Notes: generated from the letters alone by a model not told the origin. DNA of 64,000 nucleotides from Hoyosella rhizosphaerae (GCF_014643175.1 NZ_BMJH01000001.1:1401926-1465925); one strand, 5' to 3'. Counted from the stretch's first letter, positions 54,897 to 64,000 are shown. Program-made: numbers and translations.

Positions 54897-56063
54897 ATGC
54901 CCGCACGAACACTGAGTTCAGCACGCATCGTCGCATCACTGATGGTGGGTCTCGGTGTTTTCCTGCTCGCACTCGCCGTCCTACTTCCGCTGTATACGCT
55001 ACCGAAGTTGCAAAAGTTGCCTCTTGCCTTCGAAGCGGTCCAGGTCATGGAGGGCGAGGGCATGCTTCTCAACACAGGCAAATTCCTCGCTGGCGATGAC
55101 GACGCCCTCGAAGAATCGGTACCACTGCGTACGCAGCGATTTGTCACGGTGGAAGACCCATCAGATGATCGCAACGCCACTTTGCAAGGCGGATTCACCT
55201 TCATGCGCGCCGACACAAGTCCTGGTCGCGGCCTGCTAGGTGCACATATTGACCGTGTGACTATCGACCGTGAAACTGCAGTGCCGGTGAATGAGCCGAT
55301 TGCTTCGTTGCAGACCGATCGCGAAGCACCAGCAGCACAACTACCTCGCGACGGCCTGCAATACCAGTTTCCTTACGGCACGGAAAAACGTAGTTACCCG
55401 TTCTACGATCTGACTGCGCGAAGCTCATTCGATATTGATTTTGTTGAGGAAACAACGGTCGATGGAATGACCGTGTATCGGTTCCGCCACACAATCGAAC
55501 CTGTTGATCTTTTTCGCGCTACTCGCGATCAAACGAACCGTATCGGGATGCCGAAGTCTGCATGGGGAATTGCGGACGGAGCAGCGGATGCGGATGAGAT
55601 CGTCTTCATGAGCCGTCACTACACAGTTGAGCGCGACCTGTGGGTTGAACCTGCGAGTGGAATGATCGTGGATTCGCGCGAACGGGTGAAGCAATTCTTC
55701 GGAATGAACCCTACCGATGAGGCAGTCACCGTCCTCTCGTACGACCTACGATTCACAAACGACACCATCAGCGCATTGGCATCGCAAGCGCAAGCAGAGC
55801 GCGACCGGGTGCAGTTTGCTGTCAGCGCTGGTCCAGTGACGATTTCGGCGGCATGGTTGCTCGCAATTGCTGGTCTGATCACGCTCGTCGGCGGTATCGT
55901 GCTCGGCACTCGCAAACCTCGCACGGACAACGACTCCCCCAGCGACGACTCGAGCGACGACCCCAGCGACGACTCGTCCAGCGTGACCGAGCTCAGCGAT
56001 GATCCTGCGGTGAACCTATACACCCAGACCTACGCGAACTCTGACTCTGGCTCACGCGGCTAA
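54897..56063 (+). CDS. DUF3068 membrane-anchored protein (Rv0227c-like)
   Basis: N-terminal helix (IVASLMVGLGVFLLALAVLL), a large exported domain of about 290 residues, a second helix (TISAAWLLAIAGLITLVGGIVLG) and an acidic tail of Ser/Asp repeats (DDSSDDPSDDSSS). ATG 54897 follows GGAGGAG; the frame open upstream lacks a site. 388 aa. The family is confined to actinobacteria with this kind of envelope and is conserved beside the arabinan genes; its biochemical role is not established to my knowledge. Confidence 0.88.
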   Translation: MPARTLSSARIVASLMVGLGVFLLALAVLLPLYTLPKLQKLPLAFEAVQVMEGEGMLLNTGKFLAGDDDALEESVPLRTQRFVTVEDPSDDRNATLQGGFTFMRADTSPGRGLLGAHIDRVTIDRETAVPVNEPIASLQTDREAPAAQLPRDGLQYQFPYGTEKRSYPFYDLTARSSFDIDFVEETTVDGMTVYRFRHTIEPVDLFRATRDQTNRIGMPKSAWGIADGAADADEIVFMSRHYTVERDLWVEPASGMIVDSRERVKQFFGMNPTDEAVTVLSYDLRFTNDTISALASQAQAERDRVQFAVSAGPVTISAAWLLAIAGLITLVGGIVLGTRKPRTDNDSPSDDSSDDPSDDSSSVTELSDDPAVNLYTQTYANSDSGSRG

Positions 56064-56076
56064 TCAACCCGGGTTT

Positions 56077-57366
56077 CTAGGAGACTGGGGCTTGCTCGGT
56101 CTTCGGCCTACGCAGTGCCCACAACACCGCGGCACTAATAACGACGGCGGTCACTGATGACACCGCGAGAGCGCACACAATAAATTCGCGCAGCGTTGAC
56201 GGCACCGTGAGCAGAACTGCGATTTCGACCGCGAGCGCGACCCACGCGATACCTGCGACCGCCGTCCGGTCGCGGGCTACCGCAGCGAAGAGAACGCCTT
56301 GCAGCAAGCTCAGGACCGCTCCATGCGCTGCGAACAACCACAGCATGCCTACGACGGGGCGGTAGTCCTCCGACACGATCACGGGAATGATCGGCGCCGC
56401 AAGTGCAGCCCCGACGACCATCACGGCTCCGAGTGTGCCCACTACGAGCACAATCCTCCGCACGGCGTTCTGCGTCCTGGCCGGGTTGGCCATCTCGGGA
56501 TACAGCACGACTCCGACCGCATACGGCAACCAAAACGCTACTTTCGTCGCCACTGCCCCTAGCGCGTACAAACCTGATGACGACTCATCGAGGACGGCGC
56601 GTACGAGCATCAAATCAATTGAGGTCAACGCGATGATGACTAGTTGAACGTGCGATGCGCGCACAACGGACAGCACATTTGGGACGTGGGAGTTACCTGC
56701 GCGCTCCTGCCCAACAATGACTCGTCGGTTCACGACGAGCCTGGCCACCCCCGCTGCAAGGAAAGCCCCGGCGGCACCGGCAGCCAAAGCGCCCGCAGCT
56801 TCACCACCAGCACCGAGAACCACCACTGCGGGTAAGACCCGACAAACACCCACGCCGGCGAGGACCCCTGCGAGTTCGCCAAAACGCTGTTGCCCCTGCA
56901 GAAACCCTTGTTCAGTGGCAAGCAAAACCAAGGCGGGGGCAGTTAACAACGCCGCGCCGGCGGCCACCATTGAGGTTCCTAGGGTGCCCGCCACGACAGG
57001 TGTCAGGAGTACCGCGACCGCCGCGACAAAAACTGTGTTGGCGTACCCCAACCGCCTCAGCTCAGCCGTGCGTTCTGTGCCGTCGAGGGTCGCTCTCACT
57101 ACCTCGCGGGCGATAACCATCTGCAACGCCAATGCGGGTACCGCGATCAGCAACTGGGCCGCGAGGAGTACGGCAAACTCTCCGTAGCCCGCAGGTCCTA
57201 GCCACCGACTCGCAGGCAGGTGCAGGAGGTACGCGGCGATATTCGCGACCATCGCCCCAGCAGTCACTTTGGACACGCCAGCAACCACGGTGCTGGGCCG
57301 GGCGTTCAAAGTCACGACACCATCATGGCGTGCGATAGGGGTTCTCGGCGAACCCGCCGCAGCCAC
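56077..57366 (-). CDS. Polysaccharide flippase-like membrane protein (Wzx/MurJ superfamily)
   Basis: A 429-aa protein with about 12-14 hydrophobic segments, for example VTAGAMVANIAAYLLHL, LLAAQLLIAVPALALQM, IVLVVGTLGAVMVVGAAL and VTAVVISAAVLWALR, plus the LGPAGYGEFAVLLA motif near residue 56 that is common in O-antigen/teichoic exporters. Neighbours are a GT4 glycosyltransferase and envelope genes, so it may flip a lipid-linked glycan. Start uncertain: GTG 57366 or GTG 57315. It diverges from the next gene by 14 bp. Confidence 0.82.
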   Translation of the reverse strand: MAAAGSPRTPIARHDGVVTLNARPSTVVAGVSKVTAGAMVANIAAYLLHLPASRWLGPAGYGEFAVLLAAQLLIAVPALALQMVIAREVVRATLDGTERTAELRRLGYANTVFVAAVAVLLTPVVAGTLGTSMVAAGAALLTAPALVLLATEQGFLQGQQRFGELAGVLAGVGVCRVLPAVVVLGAGGEAAGALAAGAAGAFLAAGVARLVVNRRVIVGQERAGNSHVPNVLSVVRASHVQLVIIALTSIDLMLVRAVLDESSSGLYALGAVATKVAFWLPYAVGVVLYPEMANPARTQNAVRRIVLVVGTLGAVMVVGAALAAPIIPVIVSEDYRPVVGMLWLFAAHGAVLSLLQGVLFAAVARDRTAVAGIAWVALAVEIAVLLTVPSTLREFIVCALAVSSVTAVVISAAVLWALRRPKTEQAPVS

Positions 57367-57380
57367 GTATCGTTCCGCAC

Positions 57381-59135
57381 ATGGTCACCGCACTCACACT
57401 GCACCGCAAGTTGCACTGGTGTGCACCCATTTACGGCATTTTCCTCAGCATCATCATCCTCTCCCCATTGTTGCGCCCCGGGTATCTCTTGCACCGCGAT
57501 GCGGTATCGACCCCACGGTCTTTCGTAACCGATACCGCGCTCGGACTCGGTGATACCGCACCGCGGGCAGTGCCACAGGACTGGTTTCTCGCCCTTGCCA
57601 GCCAGGTACTTGACGGCGGAATAGTCGTAACTGGGCTGATAGTTTTTGCACTGATCGCCGCGAGCTGGGGCGCGATAGCGCTTGTACGCACGGTTTGGGC
57701 CACGCCGACTGGTCCGCGAGTGGGCGCGGAATCCGTTGCGGTAACGCTCACGGTGTGGAACCCCTACGTCGCGGAGCGTTTGCTACAGGGGCATTGGAGC
57801 CTGCTTCTTGGGTACGCCGCCCTGCCGTGGGTGGTGGTTGCGGTGGTCCGCGCAGGACAGGGCACACCCGGTTGGTGGGGGTTGCTCGCCGTCAGCATCG
57901 CTGTCGCCGGATTCACACCCACTGGTTTGGTCCTTGCATTCATTACTGGCATTGTGGCGGCACTCGCTGTGTCATCGGCCACGCGGTGGCGAGTCATTGG
58001 CCTCCTAGCCGGAGTTTCTACCGTTGTTGCGTCACCGTGGTGGCTCGCGGCAACGCTGACAGGTGATAGCGGCACCAGTACCCTTCTGGGTGTTGAGGCA
58101 TTCGCTGCGCGCGCAGAAACCGGTCTCGGCACTCTGGGCAGCCTCATCAGTCTTGGCGGCATCTGGAACGCTGATGCTGTTCCCCTGACCCGCACCGCTG
58201 GTTTGGGTGTGCTGGCCACACTGTGGATTTCGTTCATCCTCGTCGTGGGTGGGTGGCAGTTGTGGAAAACCACTTCTCGCCGACTACCGCTTGCGCTGGG
58301 CTTCCTGGCGGCATGCGCCGTGGTTGGCCCCGCCATTGTGGCGACCGGACCGGGCATGCGCGTCTTCGCGCACGTTGTCGCCACCGTTCCTGGTGGCGGA
58401 CTGCTACGCGACACCCATAAATGGGTGGCGTTGGCGCTGCCGTTTTATATTCTTTGCGGGGCCGCAGCAACATTGTGGCTGTGCACCATTATCGGCCGCC
58501 GAATGGCACCGACTGTGCTGTGTGTGATGCTCATCGTGGTGCTTCCCGATGCAGCTTGGGGCGTCGGGGGTGCGCTGCGCCCAATTCAGTACCCGCCAGG
58601 TTGGGCGGAAGTCTCCGCGCACTTCGCGGAATCAGCGCAAAAAGGTTCTGTAGCAGTCTTGCCTGCGGGGATGTTCCGCCACTACTCATACGGCACCGGC
58701 GTAGTCGCTCTTGATCCCACACCGCGTCTGATCTCGCGGGACGTTTTTGCCAGCGGTGATCTCCATGTCGCCGGAAGTGTAATACCTGGCGAGGGTGAGC
58801 GCGCCCGAACTGTAGAAGCCACACTGCTTGCGGGCGCTAAACCAACACAGCTCGCTGACCTCGGTGTTCAATGGGTCATCGACCAACCGGCAACACCTGG
58901 GGTGCGAGGCGAAGCACAACGCACCTTGGATCAACTTTCCGTCGTCATCGACACGGAAGACGTCGTGCTCTATGCCAACCCAGAGGTAGCTACCGACTTG
59001 TCTGCGTCAACGGTCGACCGCTCGCTCGTCATCGCCGCGCATATCGCATGGCTGCTGGCGCTCGTGGCCGGTGGACTCGCCGCAGTATGGCCTGGGCTAC
59101 GCAGACTGGCGGCGGGTCGAGAAATCAACAACTGA
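57381..59135 (+). CDS. Conserved polytopic membrane protein (Rv0226c-like)
   Basis: A 584-aa protein with about 10-11 membrane helices in the first 400 residues and a helix near 550-570. DAVSTPRSFVTDTALGLGD in the first exported loop and RLLQGHWSLLLGYAALPW recall GT-C glycosyltransferases such as the Aft/Emb group, but no catalytic residue can be assigned by eye. ATG at 57381. In M. tuberculosis the homologue also lies between Rv0225 and Rv0227c. Role in envelope glycan assembly is inferred from context. Confidence 0.82.
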   Translation: MVTALTLHRKLHWCAPIYGIFLSIIILSPLLRPGYLLHRDAVSTPRSFVTDTALGLGDTAPRAVPQDWFLALASQVLDGGIVVTGLIVFALIAASWGAIALVRTVWATPTGPRVGAESVAVTLTVWNPYVAERLLQGHWSLLLGYAALPWVVVAVVRAGQGTPGWWGLLAVSIAVAGFTPTGLVLAFITGIVAALAVSSATRWRVIGLLAGVSTVVASPWWLAATLTGDSGTSTLLGVEAFAARAETGLGTLGSLISLGGIWNADAVPLTRTAGLGVLATLWISFILVVGGWQLWKTTSRRLPLALGFLAACAVVGPAIVATGPGMRVFAHVVATVPGGGLLRDTHKWVALALPFYILCGAAATLWLCTIIGRRMAPTVLCVMLIVVLPDAAWGVGGALRPIQYPPGWAEVSAHFAESAQKGSVAVLPAGMFRHYSYGTGVVALDPTPRLISRDVFASGDLHVAGSVIPGEGERARTVEATLLAGAKPTQLADLGVQWVIDQPATPGVRGEAQRTLDQLSVVIDTEDVVLYANPEVATDLSASTVDRSLVIAAHIAWLLALVAGGLAAVWPGLRRLAAGREINN

Positions 59136-60308
59136 TTCCTCACACGACGCACCGCCGACAAGACCACACACTGCTTTACCAGCGGCGGCAGCCGAAAGCA
59201 CCTCGGCGACCCCGTCAGCGCATTGCTGCCACGAAAACTCCCGCGCGCGCACGCGGGCCTTCTCCCCCAGCGTCACCCGCTCAGAATGGTTCGTGAGCAA
59301 CCGCTCGACAGCGTCAGTGAGATCCGCAGATGTATCGACTAGCTGCCCTGTCACTCCATCAATGATCGAATCCGTCAAGCCTTTCGAAGCCCGGTACCCC
59401 ACCGTCGGTACGCCATGCTGGGCCGCCTCAATCACAGCGAGACCCCAACCTTCCTTGCGGGACGGCAACACATGCAACCAGCTTTGCGACAACAGTTCAT
59501 GCTTGCGTTCTTCGTCGACGTGACCATGAAAAGTCACCGACGACTCGATGGCCAACTCACGGACTGTTTTCTTCAACGGTTGCATCCACCAGCCGTCACC
59601 AATGACGTCGAGTTGAATGTTCGGCATCGTGGGCCGCACTGCTGCGACCGCATGCAAAGCATCTTCGATCTGCTTGTGTGGCACCAGCCTCGACAACACG
59701 CACAGGCGTGGGGTTTCTGACCGAGTTGCTGCGCTTCCAACTTGGATACGGGGAGGAATTGCATCCGCCCCTGCCCGCACCACGGCAACACGCCCGGCAT
59801 CCACACCGAGCGTGGCGAGTTCTTCTGCCGACGGTAGCGACACCGTCATGTACTGATTACGTCGATGCACGCGAGGTGACAACCACGACTCGATCCACCA
59901 ACCGAATGCACCGAGCGCGCGTCCAGCGACGGGCCACTGTTCGCGGTGACAATGATGCACGAGCAGAATGACAGGAACCGCCGCGACGAGCCGCGCGAAG
60001 AACGGCACACCATTTTGGGTGTCAATGACAACGTCCGGACGAGTGCCCTTGAGCGGGCCAAATCCGAACCGTGCAGCGAGAATTGCGCCCAGGGCTCGTG
60101 GGTATACCGTGTACTTGCCGCCTCCACGGCTGATGCGCATGCCGTCCCTGAACTCGGTGCGGTCGGCACCCTTAGAGCGGGAAGTTCGCAGTGTCACGCG
60201 CACGCCGCTCGCAGCGAGGGCAGCCCCTACCTCTTCTAGGTAGCGCTCACTACCGCCCCCGAGTGGATGGCTCGTATCTCGCCAACACAACAGCAAAACT
60301 TCGCGCAC
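59097..60308 (-). CDS. GT4-family glycosyltransferase (Rv0225-like)
   Basis: GT-B retaining glycosyltransferase, cytosolic. The N-terminal domain begins EVLLLCWRDTSHPLGGGSERYLEEV with the glycine-rich acceptor loop. The C-terminal donor domain holds LCVLSRLVPHKQIEDALHAV, VTFHGHVDEERKHELL and the EX7E-type region PSRKEGWGLAVIEAAQHGVP. 403 aa from GTG 60308. Its last 39 bp overlap the converging membrane-protein gene. Sugar donor and acceptor are not known; an envelope glycolipid is likely. Confidence 0.9.
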   Translation of the reverse strand: MREVLLLCWRDTSHPLGGGSERYLEEVGAALAASGVRVTLRTSRSKGADRTEFRDGMRISRGGGKYTVYPRALGAILAARFGFGPLKGTRPDVVIDTQNGVPFFARLVAAVPVILLVHHCHREQWPVAGRALGAFGWWIESWLSPRVHRRNQYMTVSLPSAEELATLGVDAGRVAVVRAGADAIPPRIQVGSAATRSETPRLCVLSRLVPHKQIEDALHAVAAVRPTMPNIQLDVIGDGWWMQPLKKTVRELAIESSVTFHGHVDEERKHELLSQSWLHVLPSRKEGWGLAVIEAAQHGVPTVGYRASKGLTDSIIDGVTGQLVDTSADLTDAVERLLTNHSERVTLGEKARVRAREFSWQQCADGVAEVLSAAAAGKAVCGLVGGASCEESVVDFSTRRQSA

Positions 60309-60465
60309 ACGATGCTCCCTACCTCACAACGCCCCCGCGGTGCGTGCGGTCAGACCGCACCACCACCTACGGCACTTCTGCCACACGATAGACCTGATCG
60401 GTTCGAGCTGCCACGACTCCTCGCGGTGATGTCCCAATCTGTAATAGTCCGTACTCTGTATCGAT

Positions 60466-61260
60466 GTGCGCACGCTACTTGTTACTAGTCCAGCCGCCCG
60501 GCGCTTTGCCCGCCGCGCCACGTTCCGGCGGTCACTTTCACTTCTGAGCGACTTCAAGTACGAACAGGCTCGGCCTGACCTGTTTTATGGTGCGATAGCT
60601 CGCGACACCGCCACCATGCTTGACGATCTGCACCAACAGGTAGCCGGGCACTCGATACAGGGCACAACCATTCTCGATGTTGGCGGCGGGCCAGGTTATT
60701 TCGCTGATGTTTTCCATGACCGTGGTGCCCAGTACCTGTCGGTGGAACCTGATCCAAGCGAAATGCACGCGGCCGGAATTTCGTTTTCAGGTTCTGTTCG
60801 CGGAAGCGGCATGGCGCTTCCCATTCGTACGTCGAGTGTGGATATCTGCTACTCATCCAATGTGGCCGAACACGTGCCAACTCCGTGGGCAATGGCGGAC
60901 GAAATGCTGCGGGTGACCAAACCTGGCGGGTTGATGGTGCTGTCGTACACATTGTGGTGGGGGCCATTTGGTGGCCACGAAACCGGGCAGTGGCACTTCC
61001 TTGGCGGAGAGTACGCAGCCCGGCGCTATGCGCGGAAGAACGGCAAAGAACCCAAGAATCGGTTCGGCACCTCGCTCTTCCCGATTACTGCATCGGCGGG
61101 GCTTCGATGGGCACGCCAAGCGACCGCTCCAGGGGCGAACGCTGAACTTGTCGCTGCGTTTCCGCGCTATAACCCGTGGTGGAGTTGGTGGGCAACATCA
61201 ATCCCGATTTTGCGTGAGCTCATGGTCAGCAATTTGGTCATCGTTGTCCGCAAGAAGTAA
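60466..61260 (+). CDS. SAM-dependent methyltransferase (Rv0224c-like)
   Basis: Class I methyltransferase: motif I TILDVGGGPGYFADVF near residue 70, acidic motif LSVEPDPSEMHAAG, then VDICYSSNVAEHVPTPWAMADEMLRVTKPGGLMVLSYT. 264 aa from GTG 60466. It is divergent from the glycosyltransferase gene, as in M. tuberculosis. Rv0224c has been linked to envelope integrity; the substrate here is unknown. Confidence 0.9.
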   Translation: MRTLLVTSPAARRFARRATFRRSLSLLSDFKYEQARPDLFYGAIARDTATMLDDLHQQVAGHSIQGTTILDVGGGPGYFADVFHDRGAQYLSVEPDPSEMHAAGISFSGSVRGSGMALPIRTSSVDICYSSNVAEHVPTPWAMADEMLRVTKPGGLMVLSYTLWWGPFGGHETGQWHFLGGEYAARRYARKNGKEPKNRFGTSLFPITASAGLRWARQATAPGANAELVAAFPRYNPWWSWWATSIPILRELMVSNLVIVVRKK

Positions 61261-61275
61261 ACCTAGCGGGGAGTC

Positions 61276-61491
61276 CTAGCTGGGGTCATCGAGGCGGAAC
61301 CCAACCTTCATCCCAACCTGGTAGTGGCCAACCTTGCCGTCGACGATGTGTCCACGGATTTCAGTAACCTCAAACCAATCGAGCCCGCGCAAGGTTTGTG
61401 ACGCGCGTGTAATACCACCTGAGATGGCATCGTCGAGGCTCTCTTTGGACGTGCCAACGATCTCGGTGACCCTGTACGTATGGTCAGACAT
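61276..61491 (-). CDS. Dodecin (flavin-binding dodecamer)
   Basis: The 71-aa protein stores or buffers flavin (or CoA) in a hollow dodecamer. MSDHTYRVTEIVGTSKESLDDAISGGITRASQTLRGLDWFEVTEIRG contains the family's stacking Trp in DWFEV, and GKVGHYQVGMKVGFRL closes the beta sheet. ATG 61491 follows TAGGAG by five bases, so the longer frame to 61521 is rejected. It converges on the methyltransferase gene. Confidence 0.92.
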   Translation of the reverse strand: MSDHTYRVTEIVGTSKESLDDAISGGITRASQTLRGLDWFEVTEIRGHIVDGKVGHYQVGMKVGFRLDDPS

Positions 61492-61565
61492 GTGAGCTCC
61501 TAATAGTTGGGTGCTCCTCATTGTTTCTGGTCTGCCCCTTTTGCCGCAGCGGTTTCCGTCTGTTC

Positions 61566-61605
61566 AGTCTGGGTAGATAAAGCACGCATGATCTCTACCC
61601 AGACT
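61566..61605. repeat. 12-bp inverted repeat upstream of dodecin
   Basis: AGTCTGGGTAGA at 61566-61577 and its exact complement TCTACCCAGACT at 61594-61605, with a 16-nt loop, 75-114 bp before the dodecin ATG. It is too far upstream to be a dodecin terminator and could be an operator or part of an RNA. Confidence 0.6.
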
Positions 61606-61763
61606 TAGCACTTGTGAGGATTCGGCGATGCGGCATCTCAACCAAGGCTTTGGTTACTGTTCATGGCCAGCGCGGGTGCCCGCATGTGCTGAAGTTTGCA
61701 TCGCCGACCGTAGACTTTTCGATGCATTTTTCTGCACGTGCGCAACCGATCAGTCCGCTTCAG

Positions 61764-61788
61764 GTGCGCGGCGAACGCCATCGCGCAC
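61764..61788. repeat. Hairpin GTGCGCG/CGCGCAC
   Basis: Seven-base arms at 61764-61770 and 61782-61788, with an inner GGCG-AA-CGCC extension and a two-base bulge. It sits in the middle of the repeat-rich gap. Confidence 0.4.
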
Positions 61789-61958
61789 GCACCATGAGAT
61801 AGCACCTAGACACGGCGCTCATCACGACCACACCGACGTCCGAATGGGGCCTATTCCCACACTGGGTGGGCCCAGACAAGCCAACCTAGACATACCTGTG
61901 CCATATCTACCTAGACAGCACAGCAGCGGTTTCCGCGGTTCGGCACAGCACAAAGAGA

Positions 61959-61989
61959 GCGGGGCTCACCACATTGTGGTGAGCCCCGC
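61959..61989 (-). terminator. Terminator of pckG
   Basis: A 14-bp perfect stem GCGGGGCTCACCAC/GTGGTGAGCCCCGC with an ATT loop, 17 nt past the pckG stop; minus-strand continuation TCTCTTTGTG. Confidence 0.88.
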
Positions 61990-62006
61990 ACGCTTTGATG
62001 AATTAC

Positions 62007-63839
62007 TTATGTGTTGAGGCGATCTTTCAGAGCCTCGAACTCGTCGCGAATGCCGCTAGGTAGCTTGTCGCCGACGAAATCTAGCCATTCGTCAATCATG
62101 GGGATTTCGGCTTGCCAGTCTTCGACGTTCACTGCCAACGATTCATCGACATCGTTACGGTTAGCGTCGAGGCCCTCAAGGTCGAGGTCTTGTGCGGTTG
62201 GAACGTATCCGATAGGCGTTTCTTGCGCACCGCCCTTGCCTTCGATTCGTTCGACGACCCACTTGAGCACTCGGCTGTTTTCGCCGAATCCTGGCCACAG
62301 GAAGCGCTTGTCTTCTCCGCGGCGGAACCAGTTGACGTAGAAGATCTTCGGCAACTTGTCTTCGTCAGCATTCTTGCCAACATCGATCCAGTGCTGCAGG
62401 TAGTCACCGACGTGGTAGCCGAGGAACGGAAGCATCGCCATTGGGTCGCGTCGCACCGAACCAACCTGGCCTTCGGCAGCGGCTGTTTGCTCGGATGACA
62501 TCGTTGCGCCCATGAAGGCACCGTGCTGCCAGTTGAAGGACTGATTGACCAGCGGAACTGTGTTCTTCCGGCGACCACCGAACAGGATCGCGGAAATCGG
62601 AACGCCCTTGGGGTCGTCCCACTCCGGAGCCAGCGTTGGGCACTGCGACATCGGTGTGCAGTAGCGCGAGTTGGGGTGCGCTGCTTTACGGCCGGAGTCC
62701 GGAGTCCAGTCATCGCCGAGCCAGTCAGTGAGGTGGTCCGGCATGTTTTCGAGGTCTTCCCACCACACATCGCCGTTGTCGGTCATCGCGACGTTGGTGA
62801 ACACGGTGTTGCCCGCTGCGATTGTCTTCATCGCTGTTGGGTTGGAGCTCCAGTTCGTGCCTGGTGCCACACCGAAGAATCCGAATTCTGGGTTGACGGC
62901 ATACAGACGGCCGTCTTCACCGAACCGCATCCATGCGATGTCGTCACCCAAGGTCTCAGCGCGCCAGCCCGGAATTGTTGGGTGGATCATCGCGAGGTTC
63001 GTCTTACCGCATGCGCTCGGGAACGCCGCAGCAATGTAGTAGACCTTGTCCTCAGGCGAAATCAGCTTGAGAATGAGCATGTGCTCAGCGAGCCAGCCTT
63101 CGTCGTGCGCCATTGCGGAGGCGATGCGAAGGGCGTAGCACTTCTTACCGAGGAGGGCGTTTCCGCCGTAGCCTGATCCGAAGGACCAGATTTCCCGGGA
63201 TTCAGGGAAGTGGGTGATGTATTTGGTGTCGTTGCAGGGCCAAGGAACGTCGTCCTGGCCAGGCTCAAGAGGCGCGCCGACTGAGTGAAGTGCCTTAACG
63301 AACGGACGATCCTCGCCGAGGATTTCCAACACCTTGCTGCCCATGCGTGTCATCACACGCATGGAGGCCACGACGTATTCCGAGTCCGTGAGCTCCACAC
63401 CGAGTTTCGGATCATCCGAGCCAAGTGGGCCCATGCAGAACGGGACAACGTACATTGTCCGGCCGCGCATGCACCCCCGGTATAGCCCACTCATGAGATC
63501 GCGCATCTCATCTGGAGCCATCCAGTTGTTTGTGGGGCCAGCGTCTTCTTCGCGGTCACTACAGATGAAGGTGCGCGACTCTACGCGAGCCACATCTGAC
63601 GGATCTGACTGAGCGAGGAACGAGTTCGGCAAGTTGTTGTCATTGAGCCGGATGAAGGTACCAGCCGCTACGAGCTGGGTGGTCAGTCGCTCCCACTCAT
63701 CGTCGGAACCGTCGGCAAATACGACGCGATCCGGCTGAGTAAGTTCCGCGACTTCGCGTACCCACGCAAGCAGTTCTGCATGCTTCGTCGGGACCGTATC
63801 GCCCGTTCCGTTCAGCCCTGGAATGGTCGCTGCTGTCAT
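62007..63839 (-). CDS. pckG: GTP-dependent phosphoenolpyruvate carboxykinase
   Basis: Converts oxaloacetate and GTP to PEP, CO2 and GDP, the entry to gluconeogenesis from fatty acids and other C2/C4 substrates. The 610-aa protein is of the GTP class: P-loop with reactive Cys in [48 protein letters not shown], and [28 protein letters not shown] at 63839 behind AGGAGAGG. M. tuberculosis calls the homologue pckA (Rv0211). Its role fits the beta-oxidation genes in the same window. Confidence 0.97.
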   Translation of the reverse strand: MTAATIPGLNGTGDTVPTKHAELLAWVREVAELTQPDRVVFADGSDDEWERLTTQLVAAGTFIRLNDNNLPNSFLAQSDPSDVARVESRTFICSDREEDAGPTNNWMAPDEMRDLMSGLYRGCMRGRTMYVVPFCMGPLGSDDPKLGVELTDSEYVVASMRVMTRMGSKVLEILGEDRPFVKALHSVGAPLEPGQDDVPWPCNDTKYITHFPESREIWSFGSGYGGNALLGKKCYALRIASAMAHDEGWLAEHMLILKLISPEDKVYYIAAAFPSACGKTNLAMIHPTIPGWRAETLGDDIAWMRFGEDGRLYAVNPEFGFFGVAPGTNWSSNPTAMKTIAAGNTVFTNVAMTDNGDVWWEDLENMPDHLTDWLGDDWTPDSGRKAAHPNSRYCTPMSQCPTLAPEWDDPKGVPISAILFGGRRKNTVPLVNQSFNWQHGAFMGATMSSEQTAAAEGQVGSVRRDPMAMLPFLGYHVGDYLQHWIDVGKNADEDKLPKIFYVNWFRRGEDKRFLWPGFGENSRVLKWVVERIEGKGGAQETPIGYVPTAQDLDLEGLDANRNDVDESLAVNVEDWQAEIPMIDEWLDFVGDKLPSGIRDEFEALKDRLNT

Positions 63840-63903
63840 CAGCCTCTCCTGGTTCGGGATCGACTACCTACGCTACTTCACGTCGGCGGCAGTGCTGGTT
63901 GCC

Positions 63904-63933
63904 GTATCCACTCAGTGTGGTGCATACGTTCAA
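63904..63933 (-). promoter_or_regulatory. Candidate promoter of pckG
   Basis: On the minus strand TTGAAC (63933-63928) and GGATAC (63909-63904) are 18 bp apart, about 65 bp before the ATG. Read by eye. Confidence 0.35.
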
Positions 63934-64000
63934 CGGCGGACCGGATTCGAAATATTCCGGTCAACCGAAAACACATGCTCCGGGTGTCCTAATAAACAGG

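Larger units (their letters stand above)
61492..62006. other. Repeat-rich intergenic region between dodecin and pckG
   Basis: The 515 bases have no believable gene; the long plus-strand frame at 61628-62017 runs through the pckG terminator and has no ribosome-binding site. They contain a long hairpin (61566-61605), a second hairpin (61764-61788), a 13-bp direct repeat GCAGCGGTTTCCG (61546 and 61923) and three copies of ACCTAGACA (61804, 61884, 61909). This could be a non-coding RNA or the remnant of a small mobile or duplicated element. Confidence 0.55.

Noticed and set aside
61628-62017. 129-codon plus-strand frame between dodecin and pckG
   Set aside because: It has no ribosome-binding site, atypical composition, and runs through the pckG terminator and into its stop region.
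1-64000. CRISPR arrays, rRNA genes, transposases or integrases
   Set aside because: No regularly spaced repeats, rRNA sequence or recombinase motifs were seen in the window.

Overview
The window reads as a chromosomal segment of a mycolic-acid-type actinobacterium (Corynebacteriales/Mycobacteriales). The evidence is a gene set and order that I recognise from Mycobacterium tuberculosis, run in reverse: homologues of Rv0383c/clpB, dnaK-grpE-dnaJ-hspR (Rv0350-0353), Rv0338c (etfD), Rv0337c (aspC), udgA/dcd (Rv0322/0321), fadE5-fadA2-fabG4-htdX-TetR-lpqI (Rv0244c-Rv0237), Rv0236A, aftD (Rv0236c), Rv0228-Rv0224c and pckA (Rv0211). The arabinosyltransferase AftD and the DUF3068 protein fit an arabinogalactan/lipoarabinomannan cell wall. 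Base composition looks moderate for this order by eye (not computed), so I do not name a species.

Layout. 1-11698: a giant non-ribosomal peptide synthetase (NRPS) on the minus strand, running off the left edge, with domain order C, half-C, A, PCP, C, A(Ser), PCP, C, A, PCP, C, and the start of a fourth A. 12084-21400: pyrimidine and heat-shock block (pyrE, a membrane protein, clpB, a TetR regulator, hspR-dnaJ-grpE-dnaK). HspR-binding HAIR palindromes precede both clpB and dnaK. 21577-31364: secreted serine protease, EtfD, alanine-type aminotransferase, an actin/Hsp70-like membrane protein, UDP-glucose dehydrogenase and dCTP deaminase. 31499-34458: tRNA-Gly(CCC), a solitary HTH-fused DNA cytosine methyltransferase and a flippase, which look like an accessory insertion. 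34643-46009: fatty-acid block (fadE5, fadA2, fabG4-htdX, TetR) interrupted by an ABC-like ATPase/YhgE pair and a VanW protein. 46077-61260: cell-wall block (LpqI, UspA, isochorismate synthase, DUF2613, AftD, acyltransferase, DUF3068, second flippase, membrane protein, GT4, methyltransferase). 61276-64000: dodecin, a repeat-rich 515-bp gap and PEP carboxykinase.

How the genes work together. The most informative non-coding signal is a 14-bp palindrome, TTACYRGYGRGTAA. It occurs twice before etfD and once each before fadE5, in the fadA2/fabG4 divergent gap, and just upstream of the TetR gene at 45410-46009. This suggests one regulon coupling acyl-CoA dehydrogenation and thiolysis to EtfD, the membrane oxidoreductase that passes acyl-CoA dehydrogenase/ETF electrons to the respiratory chain. 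The heat-shock genes form a separate HspR/HAIR circuit. The right third builds and recycles the arabinan/peptidoglycan envelope, and PEP carboxykinase supports growth on fatty acids.
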